DNA from: JAJFHI01 sp050633705
Lineage (GTDB): Bacteria; Pseudomonadota; Alphaproteobacteria; Rhizobiales; Hyphomicrobiaceae
Length of the DNA stretch: 64,000 nucleotides
Direction: 5' to 3'
Assembly (NCBI GenBank): GCA_050633705.1
Contig: JBOEGZ010000007.1
Coordinates: 368,006 to 432,005 of the forward strand
Shown here: positions 1 to 8,901 of the stretch, one piece after another
Numbering within the stretch: the stretch's first letter is position 1
How the letters are laid out: every line of letters begins with the position of its first letter
Made by a program: the position numbers and the translations under genes
The notes under the pieces: model-generated
The model's database searches: none
What the model saw: the letters and a program-made list of their open reading frames with translations, nothing else
Told to the model about the DNA's origin: nothing

Positions 1-1173
1 GACACTTATCGTGGTGAACTTGAGCAAGCCCAACGGCGAGGCGACTTACAACGCGCTGGTGAACTTGCTTATGGTCTAATTCCTGACCTTGAAAAGAAAA
101 TCGCGAGCCTTGCTGGCAACGACGAAGTTGATGATGCGTCGAGCAATCTGATGCTTGAAGAAGCCGTGACGCCCGATCAAATTGCCGGTGTTGTGTCTCG
201 CTGGACGGGTGTTCCTGTTGAGCGGATGCTTGAAGGTGAGCGCGACAAGCTTTTGAAAATGGAAGAAGCTTTGTCTAAGCGTGTCATTGGTCAATTTGAA
301 GCGGTGACGGCTGTTTCGACGGCTGTGCGGCGTGCACGCGCTGGGCTACAGGACCCTAATAGACCGATTGGTTCGTTCATGTTCTTAGGCCCAACGGGCG
401 TTGGCAAGACAGAGCTGACGAAGGCCCTGGCGGAGTTTCTGTTCGATGATGAAAACGCCATGGTTCGGATCGACATGAGTGAGTACATGGAAAAGCACTC
501 TGTATCCCGGCTTATCGGTGCACCTCCTGGTTATGTCGGCTACGATGAAGGTGGAGCTTTGACCGAAGCCGTGCGTCGTCGTCCCTATCAGGTTGTTTTG
601 TTTGATGAGATTGAGAAAGCACATCCCGACGTATTCAATGTTTTGTTGCAAGTTCTCGATGATGGACGTTTGACAGACGGACAAGGTCGCACTGTTGATT
701 TCAAGAATACATTGATCATCATGACTTCGAATATGGGTGCGGAATATTTGGTCAATCAAGCTGAAGGCGAGGAAGTTGAAGCCGTCCGTGACCTTGTTAT
801 GGGCGAAGTGCGCAACAACTTCCGTCCGGAATTTCTAAACCGGTTGGATGAGATTTTGTTGTTCCATAGGCTGCAGCGCAGCGATATGGGGCGTATCGTG
901 GACATTCAGATCGGCCGTCTTCAACAGCTTCTGGATGAACGCAAAATTACGTTGCAATTGAATGAAGATGCGCGCACGTGGCTTGCCAACCGCGGGTATG
1001 ACCCTTCATACGGTGCTCGCCCGCTAAAGCGCGTCATTCAAAAACAGGTTCAGGATGCGTTGGCTGAACAGATCCTACAGGGCGCCGTGAAAGATGGAGA
1101 TAATGTTGAGGTCACAGTGCGAGATGGAAATCTGTATGTGAACGGTTGGCCAGTAAGGGCTGCGGCTGCATAA
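1..1173 (+). CDS. clpB: ATP-dependent chaperone ClpB, C-terminal part (5' truncated by window edge)
   Basis: This is the 3' portion of the ClpB disaggregase, a hexameric AAA+ protein that works with DnaK to extract polypeptides from aggregates. The reading frame is open from base 1, so the real start lies upstream; the ATG at 151 is internal. The end of the coiled-coil M domain is followed by the second AAA+ module: Walker A GPTGVGKTELTK (about codon 130 of the fragment), Walker B VVLFDEIEKAHPD, sensor-1 region IIMTSNMGA and sensor-2 GARPLKR. The C-terminus is that of full-length ClpB. A stem-loop follows the stop. Heat-shock control is usual for the family, but the promoter is outside the window. 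Confidence 0.97.
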   Translation, partial: DTYRGELEQAQRRGDLQRAGELAYGLIPDLEKKIASLAGNDEVDDASSNLMLEEAVTPDQIAGVVSRWTGVPVERMLEGERDKLLKMEEALSKRVIGQFEAVTAVSTAVRRARAGLQDPNRPIGSFMFLGPTGVGKTELTKALAEFLFDDENAMVRIDMSEYMEKHSVSRLIGAPPGYVGYDEGGALTEAVRRRPYQVVLFDEIEKAHPDVFNVLLQVLDDGRLTDGQGRTVDFKNTLIIMTSNMGAEYLVNQAEGEEVEAVRDLVMGEVRNNFRPEFLNRLDEILLFHRLQRSDMGRIVDIQIGRLQQLLDERKITLQLNEDARTWLANRGYDPSYGARPLKRVIQKQVQDALAEQILQGAVKDGDNVEVTVRDGNLYVNGWPVRAAAA

Positions 1174-1215
1174 CAATTCTAATGCGGCTGTTTCAGACGC
1201 TGAACAAATCAAACA

Positions 1216-1252
1216 AAACGCCAGGATGGCCTTTGGGCTTTCCTGGCGTTTG
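1216..1252 (+). terminator. Rho-independent terminator after clpB
   Basis: An 11-bp perfect inverted repeat (arms 1216-1226 and 1241-1251, AACGCCAGGA and its complement) with a 14-nt loop starts 43 nt after the clpB stop. The 3' arm ends in TTT but there is no long T tract. Confidence 0.75.
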
Positions 1253-1319
1253 CTTGTCGATCAATCGAATTGGCCCTGTCTTGGCCTCATCAATGGAGCA
1301 GAACAGGGAGCGCGGCGCG

Positions 1320-2081
1320 CTAATCCTTAATTCGATAACCTGTTTTAAAGATCCACCAGATGATGGCGAGACAGAGCACTAAAAATAACAGCGTCATAGC
1401 AATGCTCACGCCGACATTGACGTCCGAAATTCCGTAAAAACTCCAGCGAAATCCACTTACGAGATAAACCACGGGATTAAACAACGATACGGTTTGCCAA
1501 AATGGGGGCAGCATGTTGATCGAGTAAAACGTTCCTCCAAGAAATGCCAACGGCGTCACGATCAACAGCGGAACAAGTTGTAATTTTTCAAACCCGTCCG
1601 CCCAAATGCCAATGACAAAGCCAAACAGGCTGAATGTAATAGCTGTTAAAATTAAAAAAGTGATCATCCAAATGGGGTGTTCAATTTGAAGTGGGACAAA
1701 AAAGGCTGATGTTGCCAGGATAACCAAGCCAATAAATATGGATTTGGTGGCCGCAGCGCCAACGTAGCCCAGAACGATTTCGAAGTATGAGACCGGTGCG
1801 GAAAGCAGCTCGAAGATCGTGCCGGAAAATCGCGGGAAGTATATTGCGAACGAGGCGTTGGACAGACTCTGCGTGAGCAACGACAACATCACAAGTCCAG
1901 GCACGATGAATGCGCCATAAGCGATGCCATCGATCTCACTAATTCGCGAACCTATCGCAGATCCGAATACGACAAAATAAAGTGCGGTTGAAAGGATTGG
2001 CGAGACAATGGACTGCATGCGCGTGCGCCAGGCGCGTGCGATTTCAAATATGTAGATTGACTTTATCGCTTCGAAATTCAT
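1320..2081 (-). CDS. ABC-2 type transporter permease (YadH-like)
   Basis: A 253-residue integral membrane protein of the ABC-2 exporter family. It has about six hydrophobic segments (for example residues 25-45, 55-80, 105-130, 137-162, 170-190 and 222-245) and the family's typical pattern, with a conserved loop around PLAFLGGTFYSINMLPPFWQ. It overlaps the upstream ATPase gene by 4 nt (ATGA), so the two are translationally coupled and form one exporter. Length and sequence resemble the E. coli YadG/YadH pair, whose substrate is not established; a role in envelope lipid or polysaccharide export is only a guess. Confidence 0.9.
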   Translation of the reverse strand: MNFEAIKSIYIFEIARAWRTRMQSIVSPILSTALYFVVFGSAIGSRISEIDGIAYGAFIVPGLVMLSLLTQSLSNASFAIYFPRFSGTIFELLSAPVSYFEIVLGYVGAAATKSIFIGLVILATSAFFVPLQIEHPIWMITFLILTAITFSLFGFVIGIWADGFEKLQLVPLLIVTPLAFLGGTFYSINMLPPFWQTVSLFNPVVYLVSGFRWSFYGISDVNVGVSIAMTLLFLVLCLAIIWWIFKTGYRIKD

Positions 2082-2995
2082 GAGCGTTCTTTCACAAGAC
2101 TGACAAATATTTCTTCAAGAGAGCTTTGTTTGGTGTTGAGGTCACTAAACTTAAGACCATTTTCGTTAAGGGCCCTCAAGAGTGATGTGATTCCGGTTCG
2201 TTCGGCCTTTGTGTCGTAGGTGTAGATCAGGTCGGCTCCATCAGAACCTATTGTCAGGTCATAGGATGCAAGGGAGGTCGGAATTTCTTCCAGTGGCTTG
2301 GTCATATGCAAGGTGAGTTGTTTTTTGCCCAGCTTCTTCATCAAGATATTTTTTTCTTCAACGAGAATGATTTCTCCGTTTCTGATAACGCCGACTCTGT
2401 CGGCCATTTCTTCGGCTTCCTCGATGTAGTGTGTCGTAAGAATAATCGTCACGCCTGTTTCGCGCAGCTTGCGTACGAGTTCCCACATTTCTTTTCGAAG
2501 CTCGACATCAACCCCGGCTGTCGGTTCATCTAGAAACAAAATTTCGGGCTCATGTGACAGGGCCTTGGCGATCAATACGCGCCGTTTCATACCGCCCGAT
2601 AGCATTCGGATCGCGGTGTCTTTTTTGTCGAGGAGCGAGAGATCTTTGAGTATCTTATCGATCAGTTCCGGGTTAGGTTTTTTGCCAAAGAGCCCGCGCG
2701 TGAACGAAACAGTTTCGCAAACGCATTCAAAAGCGTTGTTCGTGAGTTCCTGAGGCACTAAGCCGATTTTTCGTCGCGCAGCGCGATAATCTGTGATGAT
2801 GTCGTGACCGTCGACTTTGACTGTGCCAGTTGTCGGGTTGACGATGCCGCAAATTGTGCTGATGAGTGTCGTTTTGCCAGCACCATTGGGGCCGAGCAGT
2901 GCGAAAATCTCGCCCTTGTGAATTGTGAGGTCGACATTTTTTAGCGCATGAAAACCGCTCGCGTATGTTTTTGAGAGATTGGAGATCGAAATCAT
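2078..2995 (-). CDS. ABC transporter ATP-binding protein (YadG-like)
   Basis: A 305-residue ABC ATPase, first gene of a two-gene exporter operon. Motifs in order: Walker A GPNGAGKTT (about residues 34-42), Q-loop VPQE, signature LSGGMKRR, Walker B ILFLDEPTAGVD and switch His in LTTHYIEEAEE. The signature with MKRR and the about 90-residue C-terminal extension match the YadG/CcmA-type exporters that pair with an ABC-2 permease. The start at 2995 gives the usual N-terminus (ISISNLSKTY). ATP hydrolysis would drive outward transport through the permease encoded next. Confidence 0.93.
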   Translation of the reverse strand: MISISNLSKTYASGFHALKNVDLTIHKGEIFALLGPNGAGKTTLISTICGIVNPTTGTVKVDGHDIITDYRAARRKIGLVPQELTNNAFECVCETVSFTRGLFGKKPNPELIDKILKDLSLLDKKDTAIRMLSGGMKRRVLIAKALSHEPEILFLDEPTAGVDVELRKEMWELVRKLRETGVTIILTTHYIEEAEEMADRVGVIRNGEIILVEEKNILMKKLGKKQLTLHMTKPLEEIPTSLASYDLTIGSDGADLIYTYDTKAERTGITSLLRALNENGLKFSDLNTKQSSLEEIFVSLVKERS

Positions 2996-3303
2996 AAGTT
3001 ATTCTTGCACTTTTAATTGGATGGAGGACGGCCGTCTGCCGGATTAGCAAAAATATGTGAAAACACCCGGCCCTTCGAACTGATGGTTTAAAACATCATA
3101 CAAGTTCTGCAAGCCTTGAATTTATGACGCTGGCTGGCAAGCGGTGAATATCTGAGCATTGGTCGAATTCAGACCAAAAAACAAAAAAGACAGCCCGCTT
3201 AAAGGCTGTCTTTTGATGGATGTTCAGAGCAATCAGCCAAGCCCGTGCTGCGGGTGTTGTGTTTCCGGGCCGCGCAAATGCAAGTATTGTGCTTTAAAGT
3301 AAC
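2996..3303. other. Intergenic region, 308 nt
   Basis: It holds the minus-strand terminator of the P460-like gene (3185-3214) and presumably the promoter of the ABC exporter. I see no gene and no clear -35/-10 pair. Confidence 0.6.
3185..3214 (-). terminator. Rho-independent terminator of the P460-like gene
   Basis: Perfect 11-bp arms (3185-3195 and 3204-3214; AAAAGACAGCC and its complement) around an 8-nt loop. Read on the minus strand it ends in a run of six Ts, about 90 nt after the stop of the cytochrome P460-like gene. Confidence 0.85.
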
Positions 3304-3885
3304 TTATTTTTTTACGCGGACGTCTTCCACAGGATAGCCTAGCGAGTCCTGCGTGCTGAAAACGCCATGGCAAGTATGACAGAATTTCTGACTGACTTTA
3401 AACTCTTTGCCATTGGGGGCAACGCCGGAATACTTCCAATCGCCAAAATCTGGTGCCGCACCTTCTGCGAGCTTTGTCATAATTAACAATGGGCCAATCG
3501 CGACCTTGTTTTTCTTGTTCGCTTTAAAGCTCTCTTTGGCGATTATCGTGCCGATTGGCATTTTTACGTCTTCGTCTTTGAAGTCTGTGTAAGCATCGTA
3601 GCCAACGTCGTTGACGAAGGTCATCAAGAACCGCTCACCGTGGACGCCTGGTGTTGCCGGTCGTGTCGATGCGGCTTTCCAGTTGCGATATTTGCTGGCG
3701 ACCTCGTGACCAGCTTTGCCATAGGCCGCTGCCAACTTATCTTTCAGGCAGGCGTAAATCGCATCTGTCTCTTGTGCATTCATATCCTCGGCTGCTTTTG
3801 TGAAAGTACATTCCTCAGCCTGAGCGTGCGATAACGGCGCCAGCAGGGCCGAGCAGCCCACGAGTATCTTTAAGATACGTTCCAT
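3304..3885 (-). CDS. Periplasmic cytochrome P460-family haem protein
   Basis: A 193-residue exported protein. Residues 1-23 form a signal peptide (basic MERILK, hydrophobic core, cleavage near AQA/EE). The body resembles the cytochrome P460 family (segments like YRNWKAASTRP, HGERFLMTFVND, MPIGTIIAKESF), and a single c-type haem motif CHTCH lies near the C-terminus (residues 169-173), where the family carries it. Family members act in oxidation of hydroxylamine, in cytochrome c'-beta-type gas binding, or in unknown redox roles. Here the gene sits beside flavocytochrome c and SoxYZ, so a periplasmic redox job in sulfur oxidation or NO/hydroxylamine detoxification is possible. The Lys-haem crosslink of true P460 cannot be judged from sequence alone. 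Confidence 0.8.
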   Translation of the reverse strand: MERILKILVGCSALLAPLSHAQAEECTFTKAAEDMNAQETDAIYACLKDKLAAAYGKAGHEVASKYRNWKAASTRPATPGVHGERFLMTFVNDVGYDAYTDFKDEDVKMPIGTIIAKESFKANKKNKVAIGPLLIMTKLAEGAAPDFGDWKYSGVAPNGKEFKVSQKFCHTCHGVFSTQDSLGYPVEDVRVKK

Positions 3886-4053
3886 CTCATCTCTCCATGG
3901 CGATTAAATTCATCCAAATCAAGACTCCCGTGAGCGTGTCGGGAGGAGTTGCATAATGTAAGGAGATTAGACAGATGTGTTGCTTTTGAAACTCACGTTC
4001 GCCACATCGAAAAACACAACTATTTGATAGTGGCGTGATGACGTCTTGAAGGG

Positions 4054-4974
4054 TCACGTCGCGACGTTCGCTTTCAAAAAGTCGATTTGGGCTGCAACGT
4101 TTTGTTCGAACATTTCGCCTATGTAGGGACCAAAGTGATTTGTATTGAGAGAAACGAACTTGCTGTTGGGAATTTTTTGCGAAGTTTTCTCAGCCAGATG
4201 GCAAGGCGTAATGGAATCTCTTTTACTTGCAACAATCAATGTCGGAACGGAAATTTTCGATGCTGCAAATACGGGATTGAATAACGTTGCGGTGAGAAAC
4301 GCACGCGAGGTAACCTTATTTTCCCACTTCGTGTCAGATGGCATGAGGGCATGCCAACCGTCCCAACACTCTGGTGTATTCATCGCTGCAAATTCATCGG
4401 GATGTCCGACCGCCGGTGAGTAATGGGGGTATCCAATCAGGCTTCCGATCATGTCTCGCAGAGCGACAGCAGTTAGTTTCAAGGATCGTCCAAGGGGGGT
4501 GCTGGCAAGCATTGACACGCCACTGACAAATGGAACTTGTGCGATCGTTGCAACAATGGGTGGGCGTTCAGATGCGATCTGCAACACATGGCCACCAGAG
4601 TAAGACGTCCCCCACAAGATGATCCGAGTTGGGTCGATCTCGGTCAATGTGCGCACAAACGAAATTGCCTCGCGCCAATCCTGTTGATGACGACGTGGGC
4701 TGACCCAATGACGTGGATGTCCCGTGCTGTCACCAAAATTTCGATAGTCGAAAAGGAAACTTGCATAACCTTCAGCGGCAAAGCGTTCAGCAAACTCTGG
4801 CAGTCGAAAGTCACGTTGGGCACAAAACCCATGCGCCATAACGATTACGGGTGGTTTGGATGTATTGCTGCTTGAATTGTTCCGAACTGAGGGAAGATAG
4901 AGTGTGCCAACGCATTGTTCTGCATGACTTTGGAAAGTTAGGTTCTTTGTTTCGCTCGTGGCTGAAGTTGCCAT
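4054..4974 (-). CDS. Alpha/beta hydrolase
   Basis: A 306-residue alpha/beta-hydrolase with no signal peptide. It shows the oxyanion-side motif VMAHGFCAQRD, the nucleophile elbow LWGTSYSGG (GxSxS variant, Ser about residue 144), an acid region IVASKRDSITP and a catalytic His in NTNHFGPYIGE. This layout matches the family of X-Pro dipeptidyl-peptidase-like or acetyl-xylan-esterase-like hydrolases often annotated only as alpha/beta hydrolase. The substrate is unknown. It stands between a periplasmic haem protein and a secreted pentapeptide protein on the same strand, with gaps of about 170 and 190 nt, so it may be transcribed separately. Confidence 0.85.
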   Translation of the reverse strand: MATSATSETKNLTFQSHAEQCVGTLYLPSVRNNSSSNTSKPPVIVMAHGFCAQRDFRLPEFAERFAAEGYASFLFDYRNFGDSTGHPRHWVSPRRHQQDWREAISFVRTLTEIDPTRIILWGTSYSGGHVLQIASERPPIVATIAQVPFVSGVSMLASTPLGRSLKLTAVALRDMIGSLIGYPHYSPAVGHPDEFAAMNTPECWDGWHALMPSDTKWENKVTSRAFLTATLFNPVFAASKISVPTLIVASKRDSITPCHLAEKTSQKIPNSKFVSLNTNHFGPYIGEMFEQNVAAQIDFLKANVAT

Positions 4975-5168
4975 AGATCACTCGCCCCCTTGCATTGCAA
5001 TTTATTCATACCGCGGTTCGTTCTCGTGGGAAATGTGTCGATGCAGATTCTTTGTAAATCGCAAAAATCTTTCCATGGAAAGAGCGCGTGATTTGGTAGG
5101 GGCTGTCACGGAGACGCTGATCGGTGCAGGATACATACCAGGCGATCGAGGTTCGATACGGACCCGCC

Positions 5169-5978
5169 TTAGCGAAACGCGCGATCTAGATTTCGAGCCT
5201 TGTCGATATTTTTGGCGGCGTCAGTATTCTTCATGTCGCCAATCCGCGCTGAGTTGAGGTCGGCACGGTCAAAATCAGCCCCGGTGACATTTGCGCCTTT
5301 TAGATTTGCCCCCGCCATATCGCTACCATTGAGTCTGGCATTTGAAAGATCAGCTCCTTGAAGAGAGGCGTATTCAAGCAATGCGCGCGAAAGATTGGCA
5401 TCTTTAAACGAGGCTCCATCCAGTTGGGCACTGGTGAACACGCCGCGCATCAAGCCCATGGATTGGTTCTTCTCGTCGGCTGATAAATCCGCACCCTCGA
5501 AATTTGCACCAACCAGTGTTGTTCGCGATAAGTCACCGGCGATGCGGGCTTTAGAGAAATTGGCCCTGTCTAACTTGCTGCCAACAAGTTGCGTGCCAAA
5601 CAACTTGGCACCTGACAAATTTGCATCCGTCAAATTGGCCTTTAGGGCCCAGGCCTGATCGAGGGATACGCCTGCCAGGTTCGCACCTGAAAGATTGGTC
5701 CCCATAAGGCGTGCAGCTCTGAGTTTGGTCCGTCGAAGGTCAAGTTGAGATAGGTCAATATTGTTGAGGCTTTTCGATGAAAGGTCGAGTATCTCACCTT
5801 CTTGCAAGTTGCTTAAAGCGGTCTGGATCTCATCCCGTGTCATTTCTGACTTCGTGTAGGCATCGCTGGAGAGGTCAACCTGATCAATCATGCTTTGTGC
5901 GTTTGCGGTTGCAACTGGCATTGATGTGATCGCAAATGCTGCCAAAAGTCCTGTTAAAACAATGAAACGGATGTGCAT
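5169..5978 (-). CDS. Secreted pentapeptide-repeat protein
   Basis: A 269-residue protein with a clear signal peptide (MHIRFIVLTGLLAAFAITSMP, cleavage near ANA/QS, residue 27). From about residue 70 to 250 it is built of A(D/N)LxX pentapeptides (for example ANLTD ANLSG AKLFG TQLVG, and ADLSN ARLNG SDMAG ANLKG ANVTG ADFDR ADLNS), which fold into a right-handed quadrilateral beta-helix. A non-repeat insertion (SADEKNQSMGLMRGVF) interrupts the helix at about residues 165-182. Periplasmic pentapeptide proteins have no assigned common function. It lies directly upstream (transcriptionally) of the hydrolase and downstream of the flavocytochrome genes. Confidence 0.88.
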   Translation of the reverse strand: MHIRFIVLTGLLAAFAITSMPVATANAQSMIDQVDLSSDAYTKSEMTRDEIQTALSNLQEGEILDLSSKSLNNIDLSQLDLRRTKLRAARLMGTNLSGANLAGVSLDQAWALKANLTDANLSGAKLFGTQLVGSKLDRANFSKARIAGDLSRTTLVGANFEGADLSADEKNQSMGLMRGVFTSAQLDGASFKDANLSRALLEYASLQGADLSNARLNGSDMAGANLKGANVTGADFDRADLNSARIGDMKNTDAAKNIDKARNLDRAFR

Positions 5979-6122
5979 CGAGACAACTCCTTTTCGTGCG
6001 ACTTAGTTGATTATTTTTTTCGCAGGAAGCATTCTAGATCAATTAGGCCTTACGTCTGGTAACAATAGCGAGAAGTATTACCGGGCCCTGAAATAGTCGG
6101 TGTTGTTACCAATTCCTTTGGT

Positions 6123-7403
6123 TCAGCTGAACATATCTTTGGTAATACTGGCATACCAAGCGACAGATTCTTCGTAGGTTTTGGATCGCACATCGTTGGA
6201 TTCGTCGGGTTTGGAAATAAATTTCGATGTGGCTTCGATGGCCTTCTCGCCCGCCTGATATGCTGCGCCAATTTTCACGCCGTCGTCCTTAGCAATTAAG
6301 CTCCAACAGGTATTGTTGTAGCGTGCTGGGAAATTTCGTGTGCCAACCAGTGCATGGCGAATTTGATTAGCGACGACTTTGGCTTGACTGTTCGCGGAGA
6401 AGGCCGATTTCGGCATCGCGGCGGCAATTGCAGCGTCGCCTAAAATGTAGACGTTATCGTCGAATTGAGATTGCATGGTCGCAGGATGAATTGGGCACCA
6501 ACCTGATTTGTCGACAAGTTCAGCTTGATGCGCAATGCGCCCTGCAGATTGGGCTGGGATGATGTTGGCCGCATCAGCTTTGAATGTTTCGAGGTCAGTT
6601 TCGAATGTCATGGCATCCATGTCAAAATTCTGTACTGGGCCCGATGTGGATGCCGGAATCCACTCGATCATACCAGGATAGTGTGCATTCCAGCCTGCTT
6701 GGAATAAGGACTGCTTCGAGAAGTTTTCCTTTGGGTCAAGAATAATCAACTTTGCTTTTGGATTTTTCTTTTTGAGTAAAGTCGCGATCATAGAAATCCG
6801 CTCGTAAGGCCCGGGTGGACATCGATAGGGATTGGGTGGTGCAACCATGATGAAAACGCCGCCCTCTTTCATTGCCTCAACTTTGGCCTTGAGAAGCTGG
6901 ACCTGGGTGCCGGACTTGTAGGCGTGCGGTGCGATTGATGCCGCTGCGGGTGAATACCCAGGAACAGAGCCATATTTCAGGTCGATACCAGGAGATAACA
7001 CCAGGCGATCGTAAGAAAGCTTGCCGCCTGAGGACAATGTCACGGACTTCGCCTGGCGGTCGATTGTCATTGCAAGGTCGTGGACAACATTAATACCGTG
7101 GTCCACTGCCAACGCACGATAACCGTGGCCAAGACTTTCGTAATCACGAAATCCACCGAGATATAGATTTGAAAAGAAGCATGAATAATAACGTTTCGAA
7201 GGCTCAATGAGAACGACGTTGATGGTGCCATTTGATTCTTTGGCAATGTAGCGAGCCGTGGTCGCACCACCAGCGCCTCCACCGATGACGATGACATTTG
7301 GCTTGGCCGTTGCTGCGCGCGAGATGTAGGGCGCCGTGAGTGCACCCGTTGCCGCAACGCCTGCTGCCATCTTGTTGAATGAGCGTCGTGAAATCGTTGT
7401 CAT
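6123..7403 (-). CDS. fccB: Flavocytochrome c sulfide dehydrogenase, flavoprotein subunit
   Basis: A 426-residue periplasmic flavoprotein that oxidises sulfide and passes electrons to its cytochrome partner FccA (SoxE), encoded just upstream. A Tat signal (SRRSFNKMAAG, residues 5-30) leads into an FAD dinucleotide fold VIVIGGGAGGATTA. All three landmark cysteines of the family are present: the FAD-linking Cys in YYSCFFSN (C75), and the redox pair in CPPGPYER (C195) and GWCPIHP (C303). The NVYILGDAA motif closes the FAD site. The gene follows fccA by 27 nt, so they form one operon. Also called SoxF in sox clusters. Products would be sulfur or polysulfide, with electrons going to soluble cytochrome c. 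Confidence 0.95.
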   Translation of the reverse strand: MTTISRRSFNKMAAGVAATGALTAPYISRAATAKPNVIVIGGGAGGATTARYIAKESNGTINVVLIEPSKRYYSCFFSNLYLGGFRDYESLGHGYRALAVDHGINVVHDLAMTIDRQAKSVTLSSGGKLSYDRLVLSPGIDLKYGSVPGYSPAAASIAPHAYKSGTQVQLLKAKVEAMKEGGVFIMVAPPNPYRCPPGPYERISMIATLLKKKNPKAKLIILDPKENFSKQSLFQAGWNAHYPGMIEWIPASTSGPVQNFDMDAMTFETDLETFKADAANIIPAQSAGRIAHQAELVDKSGWCPIHPATMQSQFDDNVYILGDAAIAAAMPKSAFSANSQAKVVANQIRHALVGTRNFPARYNNTCWSLIAKDDGVKIGAAYQAGEKAIEATSKFISKPDESNDVRSKTYEESVAWYASITKDMFS

Positions 7404-7430
7404 AGGATCCTCCGCAACATTTTGCGTTGC

Positions 7431-7808
7431 TTATTGTTTTTTTGTTTTATCGAACGTTTTTTGTCTGTGCACGAAATATGCAACAAGCGCATCAATATCT
7501 TGTTGGGTTAAACTAGCAGCAATTGTACGCATCGTCGCGTTATCGCGTGTTCCAGATTTGTAATCACTCAATGCGGTTATGATATCGTCTGGTGATAATG
7601 TCTCGAGTGGCGGAATGGCAGAATCTTCAGCGGAATTCGAATGGCAACCCGCACATGTCGATGACAAGTGGGCGCCGAGTTCAATGTCGCCTTTTGTTTG
7701 CACGTCATTTGCTTCGGCACAGCCAACCCCAAGGCAGCACAATAGTGTCAACATAGGCAACGTGACCGCGCGCTTAATCGTAAAAATCTTCGAGTTTTCG
7801 CTCTGCAT
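7431..7808 (-). CDS. fccA: Cytochrome c subunit of flavocytochrome c sulfide dehydrogenase
   Basis: A small exported class I cytochrome c with one haem motif (CAGCH) and the typical C-terminal helix (ALVAYF). The ATG at 7808 is preferred: residues before it (from a start at 7850) lack signal-peptide character, whereas from 7808 a basic start and hydrophobic stretch (AVTLPMLTLLCCLGVGC) are followed by a likely cleavage after AEA. The axial Met is likely in the NATMRTIA segment. It is first in the fccAB operon and takes electrons from the flavoprotein. The single haem makes it the monohaem form, unlike the dihaem Allochromatium subunit. Confidence 0.9.
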   Translation of the reverse strand: MQSENSKIFTIKRAVTLPMLTLLCCLGVGCAEANDVQTKGDIELGAHLSSTCAGCHSNSAEDSAIPPLETLSPDDIITALSDYKSGTRDNATMRTIAASLTQQDIDALVAYFVHRQKTFDKTKKQ

Positions 7809-8085
7809 CTCATTAATCTGACCTGTGCAATGCAACAATTTTGCACTCATTATTCTGGAATTCTCGTTTCTATAATAATCACGAACCTTTCGTGTGTACC
7901 GATTTGGAGGTCCTGGGTGCGAGACAATGATGGTTTAAGGACACAATTAACTGAGGCGAGTGGGAAAACGACCACTATTACTGTGTGCCAATAAATTGGC
8001 AACATTGCTCCCTACTTCTAGATAGGTATATCTTAGATTTGAGTTTCGTGGCTATGGTGAGCGGCAGTTTTTTTGGATTGAGTGA

Positions 8086-8559
8086 ATGCATCTAACGCGT
8101 CGACAAATTCTAGAACTAACGGTCGGGACGGTTGCGTTGGCTGGCTCCGGTATCGTTTTCAACGCAGCACCAGCGATTGGTGATGGCAAAACGCTAGCGG
8201 CGCGAACCACCGCGCTGTTAGATGAGTTTCTCGCGGGTAATAAGCCCAAGCCAGAACGGGTTTCTTTGAATGTTGCAGAGCTTCAGGAAAATGGGTTTTC
8301 TGTGCCTATCACAGTTAATGTCGATAGCCCTATGACGGCTGACGATTACGTTGCAGAAGTGATCGTACTGGCTGACCGTAACCCTGACCCTGGCGTGCTG
8401 CGACTGGCTTTTACGCCGATGAGCGGACAAGCGACTTTAACCACTCGCATTCGGTTGGCGCGGACTCAGACTCTGATCGCGGCGGCAAAAATGAGTGATG
8501 GATCGACCTATATCGATAAGAAAAATATCGCGGTGACAGTTGGTGGGTGTGGAGCGTAA
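8086..8559 (+). CDS. soxY: Sulfur carrier protein SoxY
   Basis: A 157-residue periplasmic SoxY. It has a Tat-type leader (TRRQILELTVGTVALAGSG), an immunoglobulin-like beta fold (SVPITVNVDSPMTADDYVAEVIVLADRNPDP) and the C-terminal swinging arm with the carrier cysteine (VGGCGA, Cys155). The substrate is bound covalently to this Cys while other Sox enzymes act on it. The last residue is Ala where GGCGG is the common ending. It is 3 nt from soxZ and divergent from fccAB. soxAX, soxB and soxCD are not in the window. Confidence 0.95.
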   Translation: MHLTRRQILELTVGTVALAGSGIVFNAAPAIGDGKTLAARTTALLDEFLAGNKPKPERVSLNVAELQENGFSVPITVNVDSPMTADDYVAEVIVLADRNPDPGVLRLAFTPMSGQATLTTRIRLARTQTLIAAAKMSDGSTYIDKKNIAVTVGGCGA

Positions 8560-8562
8560 CGA

Positions 8563-8901
8563 ATGCCAAACTCGATCAACAAGCCCCGCGTCAAAGTTCC
8601 AAAAACTGCGAAAAAAGGCGAGGTGATTATCATCAGAACGATGGTTCGACATGTGATGGAATCGGGCCATCGCACGGACCGGGCTACGGGTGACAAAGTT
8701 CCACGGATGATTATCAATCGATTTTCCGCAACCTTTAACGGTAAGCCTCTTATTTCGGCAGTTATTGAACCGGCCGTTTCTGCAAATCCTTATTTGCAGT
8801 TTACTGCGAAGATTGAGGAAAGTGGCACTTTTGATTTTATCTGGGTTGACGACGAAGGCGTTGAGTACCGGACCAGCCGGTCAATTACCGTTGAAGGTTG
8901 A
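8563..8901 (+). CDS. soxZ: Sulfur carrier partner SoxZ
   Basis: A 112-residue cytoplasmic-looking protein that forms the heterodimer with SoxY and is co-exported with it. Recognisable SoxZ segments are RVKVPKTAKKGEVIIIRTMVRHVMESGHR, FSATFNGKPL and a C-terminal Ig-like edge (GTFDFIWVDDEGVEYRTS). It starts 3 nt after soxY, so the two are coupled. The stop codon lies inside a heptamer tandem repeat (8891-8932). Confidence 0.95.
   Translation: MPNSINKPRVKVPKTAKKGEVIIIRTMVRHVMESGHRTDRATGDKVPRMIINRFSATFNGKPLISAVIEPAVSANPYLQFTAKIEESGTFDFIWVDDEGVEYRTSRSITVEG

Noticed and set aside
7871..7876. TATAAT as a soxYZ promoter -10
   Set aside because: The nearest TTGCAC lies 24 nt upstream, too far for a sigma-70 pair, and the ATG is over 200 nt away; left uncalled.
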